Shown here piece by piece: positions 42,507 through 52,174 of a stretch of 64,000 bases of DNA. Both the position numbers and the translations under genes were made by a program. Origin of the DNA: Bacillus rhizoplanae (GTDB lineage Bacteria; Bacillota; Bacilli; Bacillales; Bacillaceae_G); NCBI RefSeq assembly GCF_917563915.1, contig NZ_CAKJTI010000013.1, positions 1 to 64,000 of the forward strand, given 5' to 3'. The notes beneath the pieces were generated by a model. That model searched no databases, was not told the DNA's origin, and saw nothing but the letters and a program-made list of their open reading frames with translations. Position 1 is the first letter of the stretch; each line of letters opens with the position of its first letter.

Positions 42507-42847
42507 GAGATATTAATATGTATTACATATTAATTATATATGTAATACATATTTCCCATATAAAGAAGATTACTATACTATATTAGATGTAACATTCGAA
42601 TGTTTAATGTATTACCGGTAATATCCCTATCCCTTTTCTAAAAATGCGAACTAGATTTACCCTTTTTCCGCATAATTTTTCATAGATTGTACGGAAATAT
42701 TGTTCGATATCCATTATGGAACGTACATAATGGAAAAGTCCCGATTTCTTAGAAGATGCCCCTAATCTTCATGTGATAATGTGTACGGAAAAAACATAAA
42801 TATTTTCTCCGTTTACAATCGGAAAAAAAGAAAGCTGGCCATTTTGG
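42507..42847. other. Intergenic region rich in palindromes
   Basis: No credible gene in this 341-base stretch. It holds the perfect inverted repeat at 42515-42553, a second palindrome TATTACCGGTAATA near 42611-42624, several similar words (GTACGGAAATATT, GTGTACGGAAAAAA, CATTATGGAACGTAC) and the end of a terminator for the minus-strand gene. Confidence 0.5.
42515..42553. repeat. Perfect 16-bp inverted repeat
   Basis: AATATGTATTACATAT, seven-base loop, then the exact complement. Each arm is itself almost palindromic (ATATGTATTACATAT), which is unusual for a terminator and has no T run. It lies nine bases after the DUF2238 gene. Confidence 0.75.
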
Positions 42848-42862
42848 TCAGCTTTCTTTTTT
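42825..42862 (-). terminator. Terminator of the small minus-strand gene
   Basis: AAAAAGAAAGCTGGCC pairs with GGTCAGCTTTCTTTTT around ATTTT; T run on both strands. It overlaps the last codons of the gene at 42848-43054. Confidence 0.85.
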
Positions 42863-43054
42863 TCCTGCGATGATTTCCTCTTTTATAATCTCTGTTTTCA
42901 ATAATAATGCTTTTCCAAAACGGCGCTGACATTCTTCAGTTATTTTTTGAACTGCCAATGTGTTAGAAGAAGCAGCAACAGTTACTAATGTTTGTCGTGT
43001 TCCTCGATTTTCCTCACAAAACACACAATCCACAACATACTTAGAAACTTTCAC
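42848..43054 (-). CDS. Small hypothetical protein with a Cys pair
   Basis: 68 residues from a GTG at 43054, with AAGGAAGGA upstream. It begins MKVSKYVVDCVFCEENRGTRQ, with a C-x-x-C pair, followed by a helix-rich region (TLAVQKITEECQRRFGKALLLKTEII). No partner Cys pair, so at most a partial metal site. Unknown family; a dedicated terminator supports it as a real gene. Confidence 0.65.
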   Translation of the reverse strand: MKVSKYVVDCVFCEENRGTRQTLVTVAASSNTLAVQKITEECQRRFGKALLLKTEIIKEEIIAGKKES

Positions 43055-43194
43055 AGAATCCTTCCTTTCTGTTTTTTTAGGAATGCGCTGTCTTTGAAGT
43101 TGCTGAAAGTATTCGATAGATTACAAGTTTTTTCCTCTTTTTTCGAGGAGAAGTTAAGTAAAAGACAGAATAATATGTATGGGAGGGATAGAGG

Positions 43195-43596
43195 ATGAAG
43201 CGTTGGATTGGAGCAGCAGCAATTTGTATGAATGATAATAATGAAGTATTAATGGTCTTACAAGGGAAACGAGAAGAAGAAAAACGTTGGTCTGTACCTT
43301 CAGGTGGGTTGGAAAAAGGAGAAACGTTAGAAGAGTGTTGCATACGTGAAGTATGGGAAGAAACAGGGTATCGTGTTGAAGTTATTGAAAAAGTGCACGA
43401 AAAAATAGGTGTTACATTCAATATTCCTGTACAAGTTCACTATTATGTTGTGAAAATAGTAGGGGGAGAAAGAAAAATTCAAGATCCGGATGGATTGATT
43501 TATAGGATTGAGTGGAAACCACTCCAAGAACTTAAAAATATTCCCCTTTCATTTCCGGAAGATTATGAGTTGTTGTGTCAGTTGTGTATATGCTAG
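43195..43596 (+). CDS. Nudix hydrolase
   Basis: 133 residues, GGGAGGG upstream. The Nudix box is complete: GGLEKGETLEECCIREVWEETGY, with the REVWEE metal-binding Glu residues. Hydrolyses a nucleoside diphosphate linked to another group; the short N- and C-terminal parts do not identify the substrate. A terminator follows. Confidence 0.92.
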   Translation: MKRWIGAAAICMNDNNEVLMVLQGKREEEKRWSVPSGGLEKGETLEECCIREVWEETGYRVEVIEKVHEKIGVTFNIPVQVHYYVVKIVGGERKIQDPDGLIYRIEWKPLQELKNIPLSFPEDYELLCQLCIC

Positions 43597-43659
43597 GGAA
43601 TAATTGAGGCAAGAAATACAAAAATGTATATAGAGAGATAATTGAATATTGAAGGGGAT

Positions 43660-43704
43660 AAAAGAAAACGTATATTAGGATTCTCTTGTATGCGTTTTCT
43701 TTTA
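43660..43704 (+). terminator. Terminator after the Nudix gene
   Basis: AAAAGAAAACGTATA pairs with TGTATGCGTTTTCTTTT; long AT-rich stem with a T run. Confidence 0.8.
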
Positions 43705-43892
43705 TTTTTACGTATTTCGAAACGCGATAAGAGAGCTGATCTTGTTTCTAATGTTAATAACATTGATAAGTTTACGATTTATTGGTAAAAGGTTTGGAGA
43801 TTTTACCGTGGGATTTTTTAAAAATATTTGTCTAATATATAATTCTTATGTTATTAATTTATTATATATATTAATAAAAAAGGGTGTTCTAT

Positions 43893-44789
43893 ATGGAATT
43901 ACGGCATTTACAGTACTTTATTGTTGTAGCAGAAGAGCTTCACTTTGGAAGAGCGGCAGCTCGCTTACAGATGACGCAGCCACCGCTTAGTCAACAAATT
44001 CAACAATTAGAACAAGAAATGGGAGTTACACTATTTTCAAGAACGAAACGAAGAGTAGAGTTAACAGAAGCAGGAGAATTGTTTTTAAAGGAAGTGAAAA
44101 AAGCTTTTACGCAAATTGAGAAAGCAGTCGAAGTTGCTCAGAGAGCACAAAGAGGAGAGATTGGATCGCTGTCTATTGGTTTTGTTGGTTCAGCAATGTA
44201 TGATATTTTGCCGCCAATCGTTCGAGAATATCGAAATAAATTTCCGAATGTATCCGTTGTACTGCATGAATTATCTACACCAGAACAAGTAGATGCACTT
44301 CATGATAATCGAATTAATGTCGGGATGCTGCGTCCACCTATTACAAGTCAGTTATTACAATTGGAAACAGTTCAACATCTTCCTTGTACACTTTGTTTAC
44401 CGAAGGCGCATCGGCTTGCGAATAAACAAGCAATATATATTGAAGACTTGCAAAAAGAATCCTTTGTTTTTATTTCTCGAAATGTTTGGCCAACATTATA
44501 TGATAATATTCTCTCTTTATGCCGAGATGCAGGGTTTAGTCCGCAAATTGTACAAGAGGCGACAGAGTATCAAACAGTGGTCGGACTTGTTGCTGCTGGA
44601 ATTGGGATAACGGTAATACCAGTGTCTGCAAATAATTTATATCAATCAGAAGTTGTATACAAAGAAATATGTGATTCTAATTTTGTTGCGGAACTAGCAG
44701 TCGCGTATCGAAAAGCAAATATAAATCCAGAATTACAAGAGTTTTTGAAAATAGCGAAAGCAAGAGAAACGAACGGATTTACAAAATGA
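43893..44789 (+). CDS. LysR-family transcriptional regulator
   Basis: 298 residues from the ATG at 43893, AAAGGGTG upstream; a GTG at 43884 overlaps that site. N-terminal helix-turn-helix (LRHLQYFIVVAEELHFGRAAARLQMTQPPLSQQIQQLEQEMG) and a C-terminal effector domain from about 90 (GSLSIGFVGSAMYDILPPIVREYRNKFP), in the CbnR/BenM/AlsR branch. It usually regulates a divergent gene, but none is adjacent upstream, so its target is unclear. Confidence 0.93.
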   Translation: MELRHLQYFIVVAEELHFGRAAARLQMTQPPLSQQIQQLEQEMGVTLFSRTKRRVELTEAGELFLKEVKKAFTQIEKAVEVAQRAQRGEIGSLSIGFVGSAMYDILPPIVREYRNKFPNVSVVLHELSTPEQVDALHDNRINVGMLRPPITSQLLQLETVQHLPCTLCLPKAHRLANKQAIYIEDLQKESFVFISRNVWPTLYDNILSLCRDAGFSPQIVQEATEYQTVVGLVAAGIGITVIPVSANNLYQSEVVYKEICDSNFVAELAVAYRKANINPELQEFLKIAKARETNGFTK

Positions 44790-44955
44790 CGAGAAAAATG
44801 ACAAAACTGTAAGAATGTACTGAAGTATGTAAGGAAGTTCGATGTTTTCCTCATTCTTTTTTTATTATAGTAAAAGAGAAGAAAGAATAAGGAGATGTCA
44901 TATTCATGATGATACATATGTTTATAAAAATAAAAAAACGTGGGAGGGAATGTAG

Positions 44956-46857
44956 ATGACATTTTCTCAACTCGCGTTAAAAAATGTTAGTCGAAATATG
45001 CGTGCATATGCTGCTTATTTTTTTAGTAGTGCATTTTCCGTTATGATTTTCTTTTTATATGCCTTTTTTATTTATCACCCTAACATTGATGGAAGTGAAG
45101 GGATTCCAGGAGCGATTCGCCAAGGAATGCTTGTTGCAGAGTACATCATTTATTTCTTTTCTTTTTTCTTTATTTTTTACTCTGTTAGTTCATTTTTAAA
45201 GATGAGGAATAAAGAGTTTGGTATTTTTGTTATTCATGGAATTACAAATCGGCAATTAATACGGATGATTTTCTTTGAAAATATGATTGTTGGTATAAGT
45301 GCTCTCATCAGCGGTATTGTTTTAGGTCTTTTATTTGGGAAGTTATTTTTTCTGTTAGCAAGTACTATGATGGGATTAAAAAGTTTGCCGTTTTATATGC
45401 CGTGGAAAGCAATGAAATTAACAGCTGTTGTATTTTTGGCATTGTTTTTCATTGTTGCTTTTACGACAAGTTTATTTGTGAAAAGTAAAAAAGTAATCGC
45501 ATTATTAAAAGGGAATAAAAAACCAAAGCCTGAACCGAAAGCTTCTATTCTATTATCGATCGCAGCAGCAACTTTGATAGCTATTGGATATATGTTATCT
45601 ATAACAGCAAAGCCCATGACTGTCGCGATTTTATTACTTCCTGTCGCAACAATTGTAATCATTGGTACGTATTTTTTATATACACAGCTTAGTGTATTTG
45701 TGATAAGGCTTTTAAAGCGATGGAACCATATCTATTGGAAGAAAACGAATTTATTATCTTTTTCTATGTTAGCATACCGTATGAAGGATAATGCACGTAT
45801 GTTTTTTATGGTGACGATTGTCTCGACAGTTGCTTTTTGTGCCATCGGAACTTTCGCGGCTTTTATAGAAACGCAAAAGGGCGAAGCGATGAAGAACGTT
45901 CCATTTGCTTTTAGTTTGATTACATATAATGAACATCAAGGACAGAAAGCGCAATATGAAAAAGAAATTGAAGATACTTTTCAAAAGGAAAAGATTATAT
46001 ATAAAAAAGTAAGCACACAGTTGAAATTTCAATCTATTTCTAACGATTCGCAGCCAGCTGTAATCATGAATCAGAATGAGTATAATAAGTTTGCAAAGCA
46101 GCTTGGATACGAAACTGTGTCATTAACAGGAAATGAAGCTGTTCGCGTTCCTTCTTTTGCAATGGAAAGTCATGTTGTAGATTATTCTAAAGAACCAGAT
46201 GTAACGTTGCAAGAAAGTGGAAAACAAATTCACATTTCTTCTATGTTGAAACAGAATATTTTTTCAGGCGGTGTATTTCCTAGCAAGATTTTTGTTGTTT
46301 CGAATGAAATGGGACAGCAAATTACAGCGGGACAGCAAACAGCGAGTTATACAGCGTATACAGTAAAGAATTGGGAAGGAACGACGCAAGTAGCAGCGCA
46401 ATTAGAGAAACAAATAAACCAAAAAGGGCAATATGAATTTTCATCACGCATTACAACTTATAATGATATTAAACAATTGACAAGTGTCATTTTATTTATC
46501 GGGTTGTTTGTCGGAGTTATTTTTTATTTATGTGCCGTTAGCTTTTTATATTTCCGTTTATTTACCGATTTAGAAACAGATAAACAATATTATCAATCAC
46601 TTTTGAAACTAGGGATGGGTGAAGATGAAATGAAACGAATTATAACCGTACAAATGGGAGCATTATTCTTTATTCCGATTCTCATAGCGGTTTTGCATAC
46701 GAGTGTTGCTTTAATGACGTTGCAAAAATTATTCGTAACAGAGATTCTTTGTTCCTCACTTATTGTTATTGGGTTATTTTTATTTGTGCACACATGTTAC
46801 TTTTTACTATTAAGAAGACGATACTTTTTACAGTTGAAAAAGCAAATTATGCAATGA
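44956..46857 (+). CDS. FtsX-type ABC transporter permease (BceB-like), no ATPase partner
   Basis: 633 residues, GGGAGGGAATG upstream. Ten or so hydrophobic segments with the family start MTFSQLALKNVSRNMRAYAAYFFSSAFSVMIFF and a large extracellular domain (about 310-520) between groups of helices, as in BceB/VraG peptide-detoxification and sensing pumps. These always work with an ATPase encoded just upstream, but only a LysR gene lies there. The spacer contains a GACAAAACTGTAAG word like Bce-type response regulator sites and a 17-codon vestigial frame. Partner lost or encoded elsewhere. Confidence 0.88.
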   Translation: MTFSQLALKNVSRNMRAYAAYFFSSAFSVMIFFLYAFFIYHPNIDGSEGIPGAIRQGMLVAEYIIYFFSFFFIFYSVSSFLKMRNKEFGIFVIHGITNRQLIRMIFFENMIVGISALISGIVLGLLFGKLFFLLASTMMGLKSLPFYMPWKAMKLTAVVFLALFFIVAFTTSLFVKSKKVIALLKGNKKPKPEPKASILLSIAAATLIAIGYMLSITAKPMTVAILLLPVATIVIIGTYFLYTQLSVFVIRLLKRWNHIYWKKTNLLSFSMLAYRMKDNARMFFMVTIVSTVAFCAIGTFAAFIETQKGEAMKNVPFAFSLITYNEHQGQKAQYEKEIEDTFQKEKIIYKKVSTQLKFQSISNDSQPAVIMNQNEYNKFAKQLGYETVSLTGNEAVRVPSFAMESHVVDYSKEPDVTLQESGKQIHISSMLKQNIFSGGVFPSKIFVVSNEMGQQITAGQQTASYTAYTVKNWEGTTQVAAQLEKQINQKGQYEFSSRITTYNDIKQLTSVILFIGLFVGVIFYLCAVSFLYFRLFTDLETDKQYYQSLLKLGMGEDEMKRIITVQMGALFFIPILIAVLHTSVALMTLQKLFVTEILCSSLIVIGLFLFVHTCYFLLLRRRYFLQLKKQIMQ

Positions 46858-46868
46858 AAACGGCGATG

Positions 46869-47477
46869 TTACTTTGTAACATCGCTGTTTTTAACTTCAA
46901 TACAATATGTATATACGTGTTCATTTTCTTTGATAAGACGTTGTATAGAACGATCATCTTCAAGAGAAGTTGCAGATCCTTCTATTTTATTTGTGTTAAA
47001 AATCCATGCCCCAAGAATAATCTTTTCGTTGTACTTTATTGTTTTTCCTTCACGAATCGATGTGTAAGTAGATACATTCCCTTCAGGAAATATGTCCTCA
47101 AAGAATTTATACGAGCCTCCAGAAATATTCATAAACCATTGCTGAACTTCACGTGTACCGTTCTCGTATTGAAATGTTTGCTGCCCGAAAGAAAGTTTTA
47201 TTTTTTCTTTTTCAAAATGAGATGAAGAAAGTCCGCCGATTTCTTTTACTTTTGTTCCGTCTTTATAATACTCAATGGTTGTACGAATTTCGTCTTGTTT
47301 GTTTGGAAGGGTGGCTTCATAGATATACATGTTTCCTTGTTGAATGGGGGATAAGTGTAATATTTGCTCTTCTTGTTTTGTTAATTTGTACGGCTTAACA
47401 AATGGGTGCGTATGATTTGTACAACCGCTAATAAGAAGTATCAGCAGCATGGAAAGAAGAAAGAATCTTTTTTTCAT
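46869..47477 (-). CDS. Lipoprotein of unknown function
   Basis: 202 residues. Signal peptide with lipobox: MKKRFFLLSMLLILLISGC, cleavage before Cys19. The rest is a beta-rich extracellular domain (IQQGNMYIYEATLPNKQDEI, IEYYKDGTKVKEIGG, WIFNTNKIEGSATS). No recognised domain. Convergent with the permease; a likely shared hairpin (ACAGCGATGTTAC type, around 46862-46888) lies between. Confidence 0.8.
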   Translation of the reverse strand: MKKRFFLLSMLLILLISGCTNHTHPFVKPYKLTKQEEQILHLSPIQQGNMYIYEATLPNKQDEIRTTIEYYKDGTKVKEIGGLSSSHFEKEKIKLSFGQQTFQYENGTREVQQWFMNISGGSYKFFEDIFPEGNVSTYTSIREGKTIKYNEKIILGAWIFNTNKIEGSATSLEDDRSIQRLIKENEHVYTYCIEVKNSDVTK

Positions 47478-47696
47478 GTCATCACCTCAACTTAATATAT
47501 TATACGCACTGTTAAATATTTCCTTCAAATAGATGATAGAGGTGTTGCAATTATTAATACATATATCGAATAAATATATGTATTTTTCAATCTAAGTCTT
47601 AAGGCTTAGGGATAATTCCTATTGGAGTTCGATGCAAAGGTATATATCATTTTATATACAAATTTGTGGTATAGGAAGTTGTACGGAGGAGTTGTT

Positions 47697-48271
47697 ATGT
47701 CGTTATTTCAATTAGCAAGGAAAAATATACAGGCACATGCGGCAGAACGATTACTACATTTTGTTTTATAGCTTGTAGTGTAATTGTATATTTTCTCTTA
47801 TTATCCATTCAATATAATGAAGCTGTTGTAGGGACAATAAAGCATAAATCATTATTAATGAATTCTTTATATTATGGATCAACAATAACCTTCAGTTTTT
47901 CATGTCTTTTCATATTGTATGTACATGCTCGTTTTATAAAAAAGCATCAAAAAGAATTTCAATCGTATCGATTAACTGGTATGAAGCGAAGGCAACTAAG
48001 TCTTATATTGTGCTATGAGCAACTTATGATAGGGGGAGGGGCACTTGTTTTTGGACTTCTTCATGGTATGTTATTTTTAAAATTATTTACTGTTATTATT
48101 CTAAGAGTAACGGGTTGTTATGGAATAAGTAGTGCACCGATTACAATATATGGCCTTTTGTATACAGCTATTTTATTTATTATTATGATTTTACTGACGG
48201 TGGGGCAATGTTATCGATGTGTGTATCAGTTGACTGTTGTAGATTCATATAACGTGAATGACAAAGTATGA
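47697..48271 (+). pseudogene. Frameshifted, truncated FtsX-type permease
   Basis: The start (GGAGGAG upstream) reads MSLFQLARKNIQ and then passes out of frame to a stop at 47769-47771. In the next frame the sequence continues RHMRQNDYYIFCFIACSVIVY and so on to the stop at 48269-48271. This is the typical beginning of a BceB-like permease broken by a one-base loss near codon 12-13. It also ends after about 190 residues, so the C-terminal two-thirds is missing. It looks like a decayed paralogue of the permease at 44956-46857. Confidence 0.82.
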
Positions 48272-48302
48272 ATGCTTTATATGTAAAACATGGCATAAAA
48301 TG

Positions 48303-48336
48303 AAAACCGGGCTTCCTAGAGAAGTCCGGTTTTTTT
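48303..48336. terminator. Terminator between the pseudogene and the EamA gene
   Basis: AAAACCGGGCTTC pairs with GAAGTCCGGTTTT around CTAGA. Confidence 0.85.
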
Positions 48337-49258
48337 ATGCTGCCACTTTTTTATGTGTATGCTGCCTTGTGGATCGTCCACGTATTTTATATGCAATTTG
48401 AGGAATTGTAATTCCGACAAGGATAAGTGCAACACCAAGCCATTGTGACGGCACTACAGCTTCTTTTAAGAAAAGCACGGACATAATTGTTGTAACTGGT
48501 AGTTCAGCGGCGCCTAAAATTGTCGCTAAACCAGAGCCGATTTTTGGAATTCCGATTGTAAATGTAATGGTGGGAATCACGATACTAAATGTTCCTAATG
48601 CTAACCCGTATTTCCATAATCCGTTTGTAAGTGCACCATTGTATATAAACGTTGGTGGGAAAGCAATCATTACTAATGTTAATGCGCCTGCCATAAGCAA
48701 TACGCCGCGAGGTAATGATGGAACTTCTACTGCCACTCTTCCGCTCACGAAAATATAAAAAGCAAATGCAATTGCCGCTAATAATCCGAATAAGATACCT
48801 TTCATATCAAAGCTTCCTGCTGATTGTTCGAGTAATCCGCTTGAAAGAAACGTTCCAGTTATTAAGAAAAGTACAGAAATCATTTTCTCTCTAGAAGGGA
48901 GTGTTTTTGTTGCGACTGCTTCAATAATAATTCCAATCCAAACGAATTGAAATAGTAAAACAATAGCGATAGAAGCTGGTACAGTTTGTAATGAACCGTA
49001 ATAAAAAATACCTGTTAAGCTGGCTGATGTGCCTGCTATAAATAAAATAATCATTTGCTTCAATGGTACACGATGCCTAGAGATTAATAATGTAATCGCA
49101 AGTAAAATGAGCCATCCGAACAAATATTGACTTCCGATTACTTCTCCTAGCGTAAATCCTTCACTGTACGCAAATTTAACAAAGATTGCTAAAATACCGT
49201 AACTGCATGCTCCTAATAAAACGAGTAATGAATAACGAAGCACCCTATATTCCTCCAA
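48335..49258 (-). CDS. EamA/DMT-family membrane transporter
   Basis: 307 residues with ten hydrophobic segments arranged as two EamA repeats: the first from YSLLVLLGACSYGILAIFVKFAYS, the second from GILFGLLAAIAFAFYIFVSGR. The C-terminal basic tail (RGRSTRQHTHKKV) is cytoplasmic. Drug/metabolite exporters of this kind often move amino acids or purines; substrate unknown. GAGGAAT precedes the start. Confidence 0.9.
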   Translation of the reverse strand: MEEYRVLRYSLLVLLGACSYGILAIFVKFAYSEGFTLGEVIGSQYLFGWLILLAITLLISRHRVPLKQMIILFIAGTSASLTGIFYYGSLQTVPASIAIVLLFQFVWIGIIIEAVATKTLPSREKMISVLFLITGTFLSSGLLEQSAGSFDMKGILFGLLAAIAFAFYIFVSGRVAVEVPSLPRGVLLMAGALTLVMIAFPPTFIYNGALTNGLWKYGLALGTFSIVIPTITFTIGIPKIGSGLATILGAAELPVTTIMSVLFLKEAVVPSQWLGVALILVGITIPQIAYKIRGRSTRQHTHKKVAA

Positions 49259-49762
49259 TCTATTTTATTAGTAACTATGTTCCAAAACGAACAAATATAG
49301 CTAGATGGAAGTATACAAAATTAAAAATGTAGGGTCAACTGAAAGAAAAGTTTGACATTTTATAGAATAATAATAAAAGTATGATATTTATGCATAATGA
49401 TGAAAAAAAGGGGATATATTGCTTAAGAATATAAGAGGAATATGAATATAATTTTCATTGTAAAAAAATATTTTATAATAATAAATGAAGTGAAATATAT
49501 AAATCCAAATTAAAGAAACGACCTAAAAATCTCTTTCTTTTTAGGTGGGCGAGAGCATCTAATGCATAGTAGCGAAAAGCGAAGAAGATAGGTGGGGGAT
49601 GAAGCCACCCACTGATGGAAGTTTCACTTTAATAAACAAAGCAAATATCAATATTACGAATAGAATTTTACGATATTCATAGTGATAATAGTAAGTTCAT
49701 GAATTTTTCATGGTATTCGCTGTGAATTTTGCTACAATAAATGAGAAGAGAGGAGGCGGAAT
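49259..49762. other. Intergenic region with a repeat fragment
   Basis: AT-rich 504-base stretch without a credible gene. It contains a bcr1-like fragment (49536-49633) and, just before ccdA, a promoter-like region ending in GAGAGGAGGCGG. Confidence 0.5.
49536..49633 (+). repeat. bcr1-like repeat, rearranged fragment
   Basis: AAAAGCGAAGAAGATAGGTG followed by GGGGATGAAGCCACCCACTG and ATGGAAGTTTCACTTTA match the better copies, but the first hairpin is missing. Confidence 0.65.
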
Positions 49763-50470
49763 ATGCAAGACATTAATATCTTTTTAGCGTTTGGGGCAGG
49801 TTTTTTATCATTTATTTCTCCATGTTGTTTACCGCTCTATCCAGCATTTTTATCGTACATAACAGGGATGTCTATTTCTGATTTAAAAGAGGAGAATGCC
49901 ATGCTTCGTAAACGGAGTATGTTGCATACAGCATTTTTCTTAATTGGGTTTTCGATCATTTTTATTGCAATCGGTTTTGGAACAAGCTTTGTAGGGACAT
50001 TTTTTGTAGATTATCAAAATCTAATTCGCCAATTAGGAGCTATTTTTATTGTTGTTTTCGGTCTCATTATAACAGGAGTGTTTAAACCAACATTCTTAAT
50101 GCAAGATAAAAAAATTACATTTAAAAGTAGACCGAGTGGTTACTTTGGCTCTACTTTAATTGGAATCGCATTTGCTGCGGGATGGACACCTTGTACAGGA
50201 CCGATTTTAGTGTCAGTTATTGCACTTGCTGCGACAAATCCACAATCAGCGATGTTATATATGATTGCTTACATACTTGGTTTTGCAATTCCATTCTTTA
50301 TTTTGTCGTTCTTTATTACAAAAATGACTTGGATTAAAAAGCATAGTGCATCGTTCGTTAAAATTGGCGGTTATATTATGATTGCAATGGGTGTATTACT
50401 TTATTTTAATGGTCTTACAAAAATTACAATATTCTTTTCGAATTTATTTGGCGGATTTAAAGGATTTTAG
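49763..50470 (+). CDS. ccdA: Cytochrome c biogenesis thiol transporter CcdA
   Basis: 235 residues; GAGAGGAGG upstream. Six membrane segments, with the two conserved proline-flanked Cys: [18 protein letters not shown] and [17 protein letters not shown]. They carry reducing power across the membrane for cytochrome c maturation and spore coat chemistry. Followed by ccdC as in B. subtilis, but without the yneI gene that separates them there. Confidence 0.95.
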   Translation: MQDINIFLAFGAGFLSFISPCCLPLYPAFLSYITGMSISDLKEENAMLRKRSMLHTAFFLIGFSIIFIAIGFGTSFVGTFFVDYQNLIRQLGAIFIVVFGLIITGVFKPTFLMQDKKITFKSRPSGYFGSTLIGIAFAAGWTPCTGPILVSVIALAATNPQSAMLYMIAYILGFAIPFFILSFFITKMTWIKKHSASFVKIGGYIMIAMGVLLYFNGLTKITIFFSNLFGGFKGF

Positions 50471-50550
50471 TTTTTTTTATAGAAAAATTGGCAATACTAA
50501 AAGAAAAGCATATACTGAGACTATATTTCCGGAATAAAGGGTGAGTACGA

Positions 50551-51057
50551 ATGAATTTAGCTCTTTTATCAAGTATTATGGCGGTTTGTATGGCTGTCGG
50601 AGTCATGTTTATTCGTTTGAAAGCGGCAAAGAAACCAGCTACTTTGAAAAAAATTGTACTTCCACCAATCTTTATGAGTACGGGAGCAACTATGTATCTT
50701 CTCCCTCAATTTCGTCTAACAGCACCAGAAATATTAGAAGCAATTGCTGTAGGGTTAATTTTTTCTATTTTTCTGATTAAAACGTCAAAATTTGAAATAC
50801 GTGAACAAGAGATTTATTTGAAACGCTCTAAAGCGTTTGTCTTTATTTTAATCGGTTTACTTGTTGTTCGCATTGCGTTTAAATCGTATTTAAGTCAGAC
50901 AGTTGATGTAGGACAATTAAGTGGAATGTTTTTCTTACTTGCGTTTGCGATGATTGTATCATGGCGCGTTGCAATGTATCGCGCATTTACGAAATTGCAA
51001 AAGGAAATGGAAAAACAAGCTGATTTTTATAATGAAAAAGATATAAAATTAACGTAA
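50551..51057 (+). CDS. ccdC: CcdC-family membrane protein
   Basis: 168 residues (GGGTGAG upstream). Five hydrophobic segments, from LLSSIMAVCMAVGVMFI to FLLAFAMIVSWRVAMY, with PPIFMSTGATMYLLPQFR between the first two. Matches CcdC (YneJ), a membrane protein found with CcdA. A terminator follows directly. Confidence 0.85.
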   Translation: MNLALLSSIMAVCMAVGVMFIRLKAAKKPATLKKIVLPPIFMSTGATMYLLPQFRLTAPEILEAIAVGLIFSIFLIKTSKFEIREQEIYLKRSKAFVFILIGLLVVRIAFKSYLSQTVDVGQLSGMFFLLAFAMIVSWRVAMYRAFTKLQKEMEKQADFYNEKDIKLT

Positions 51058-51084
51058 AAACCTCAAGAATTCTTGAGGTTTTTT
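51055..51084. terminator. Terminator between ccdC and yneK
   Basis: AAAAACCTCAAGAA and TTCTTGAGGTTTTTT form a perfect palindrome with T runs on both sides, serving both convergent genes. Confidence 0.92.
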
Positions 51085-51517
51085 ATTTGGCCAGTAACGA
51101 TTGATAACGGGAGTAGTCAATTTGCTTTTCTCTTAATTTTTTTATTAAAAATTTATGATCCCGTTTTGGAGTTGCTAAAATATATCCTTTAATGATTAAA
51201 TCTTCTGTTATTTGTGATGCTTGTTCTTCTATAGCGAGTGCACCAATTTTACCAGCAATTTTAGACCGAGCGACGTCGCGGAATAGTTCTGGAACAGGGC
51301 TGACAAGTTCTTCTAATAAAGCTTTTTGCTCAGCTTCCCATAAATGTCTCGTTTCATCGATATAATGTTGTTCCCAATCTAAAATGGACATTCCATCTTC
51401 TTTTGGTAGTCGTTTTAGGAATTTTCGGAACATAAAATAGCCACCAATGGACATAAGTCCTAGTAAAATAACTGTCCATATGACAATAAACCAACTGAAC
51501 CATCCTTCAAGCAACAT
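51083..51517 (-). CDS. yneK: DUF2621 protein YneK
   Basis: 144 residues. One N-terminal membrane segment (about 6-29, WFSWFIVIWTVILLGLMSIGGYF) and a soluble helical domain with ILDWEQHYIDETRHLWEAEQKALLEELVSPVPELFRD. Same place after ccdA/ccdC as yneK in B. subtilis. AAAGGGGGAATT precedes the start. Function unknown. Confidence 0.82.
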   Translation of the reverse strand: MLLEGWFSWFIVIWTVILLGLMSIGGYFMFRKFLKRLPKEDGMSILDWEQHYIDETRHLWEAEQKALLEELVSPVPELFRDVARSKIAGKIGALAIEEQASQITEDLIIKGYILATPKRDHKFLIKKLREKQIDYSRYQSLLAK

Positions 51518-51586
51518 AATTCCCCCTTTATGTTATTAGAAACCGATTCTTTTATGCTTATTATAAGCAGTGAGATTCATAGAAAG

Positions 51587-51620
51587 CAAGAAAGCTTGAC
51601 CTATTGGCCAAGCTTTCTTA
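51587..51620 (-). terminator. Terminator of the 99-residue protein gene
   Basis: AAGAAAGCTTG and CAAGCTTTCTT form a perfect stem around ACCTATTGGC; it overlaps the stop codon of the minus-strand gene. Confidence 0.85.
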
Positions 51621-51917
51621 TACAAAGTATAATTGTTCAATTCGGAATGTTTCTGTATCATCTTCAAAATATTCGATGATTAGCGTGCCAACTTTGCGAT
51701 TTTTATCCTCTGTAGTGAAAATAGAATAAGAAGTAAAGCGTGCTGCTGATAAGCCGCTAATATGTGTAGGGAGGGCAATATATTCGTTGTTTTGAAAGAA
51801 AGTCATAAGTTCAATGTCTTCAAACTGCTTGCGATTTTCAACCGCTGCTCCAGTATAACGCTTTTGCAATTGTTTCAATGTTTCGTTCCATGATCGTACC
51901 TTTGTGTCGTATACCAT
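51618..51917 (-). CDS. Hypothetical protein
   Basis: 99 residues; ATG with GGAGCTTG upstream. Mixed alpha-beta pattern (WNETLKQLQKRYTGAAVENRK, ELMTFFQNNEYIALPTHISG, FRIEQLYFV), no membrane segments or Cys. Not recognised; a strong hairpin directly after it supports a real gene. 51918-52174 contains no other gene. Confidence 0.65.
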   Translation of the reverse strand: MVYDTKVRSWNETLKQLQKRYTGAAVENRKQFEDIELMTFFQNNEYIALPTHISGLSAARFTSYSIFTTEDKNRKVGTLIIEYFEDDTETFRIEQLYFV

Positions 51918-52174
51918 TGTTCAAGCTCCTTACTGTATGTAGTAAAAAGAACATATGTTCCTGTATAGTATACTCCTTTTAAAAGAAAAGGAAAAGCAAA
52001 AAATAATGTAAGCTTGGTTTTTTAAGCTTACATAACGGAAAAATACGTTCAATTTAATCTCTGTTTTTTATTATAAGACAGATAGAAAAAGGAAACAAGG
52101 TGAGAAGTATCTTGCTTATAATTTCGAAAATTCCATATAATTGATGGAGAAGATTTTTTGTAGGGAGGAAAATT

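Noticed and set aside
46749-47225. 158-residue plus-strand open frame over the lipoprotein gene
   Set aside because: It begins inside the permease gene and runs antisense to a lipoprotein with a clear signal peptide; Phe/Cys-rich shadow composition.
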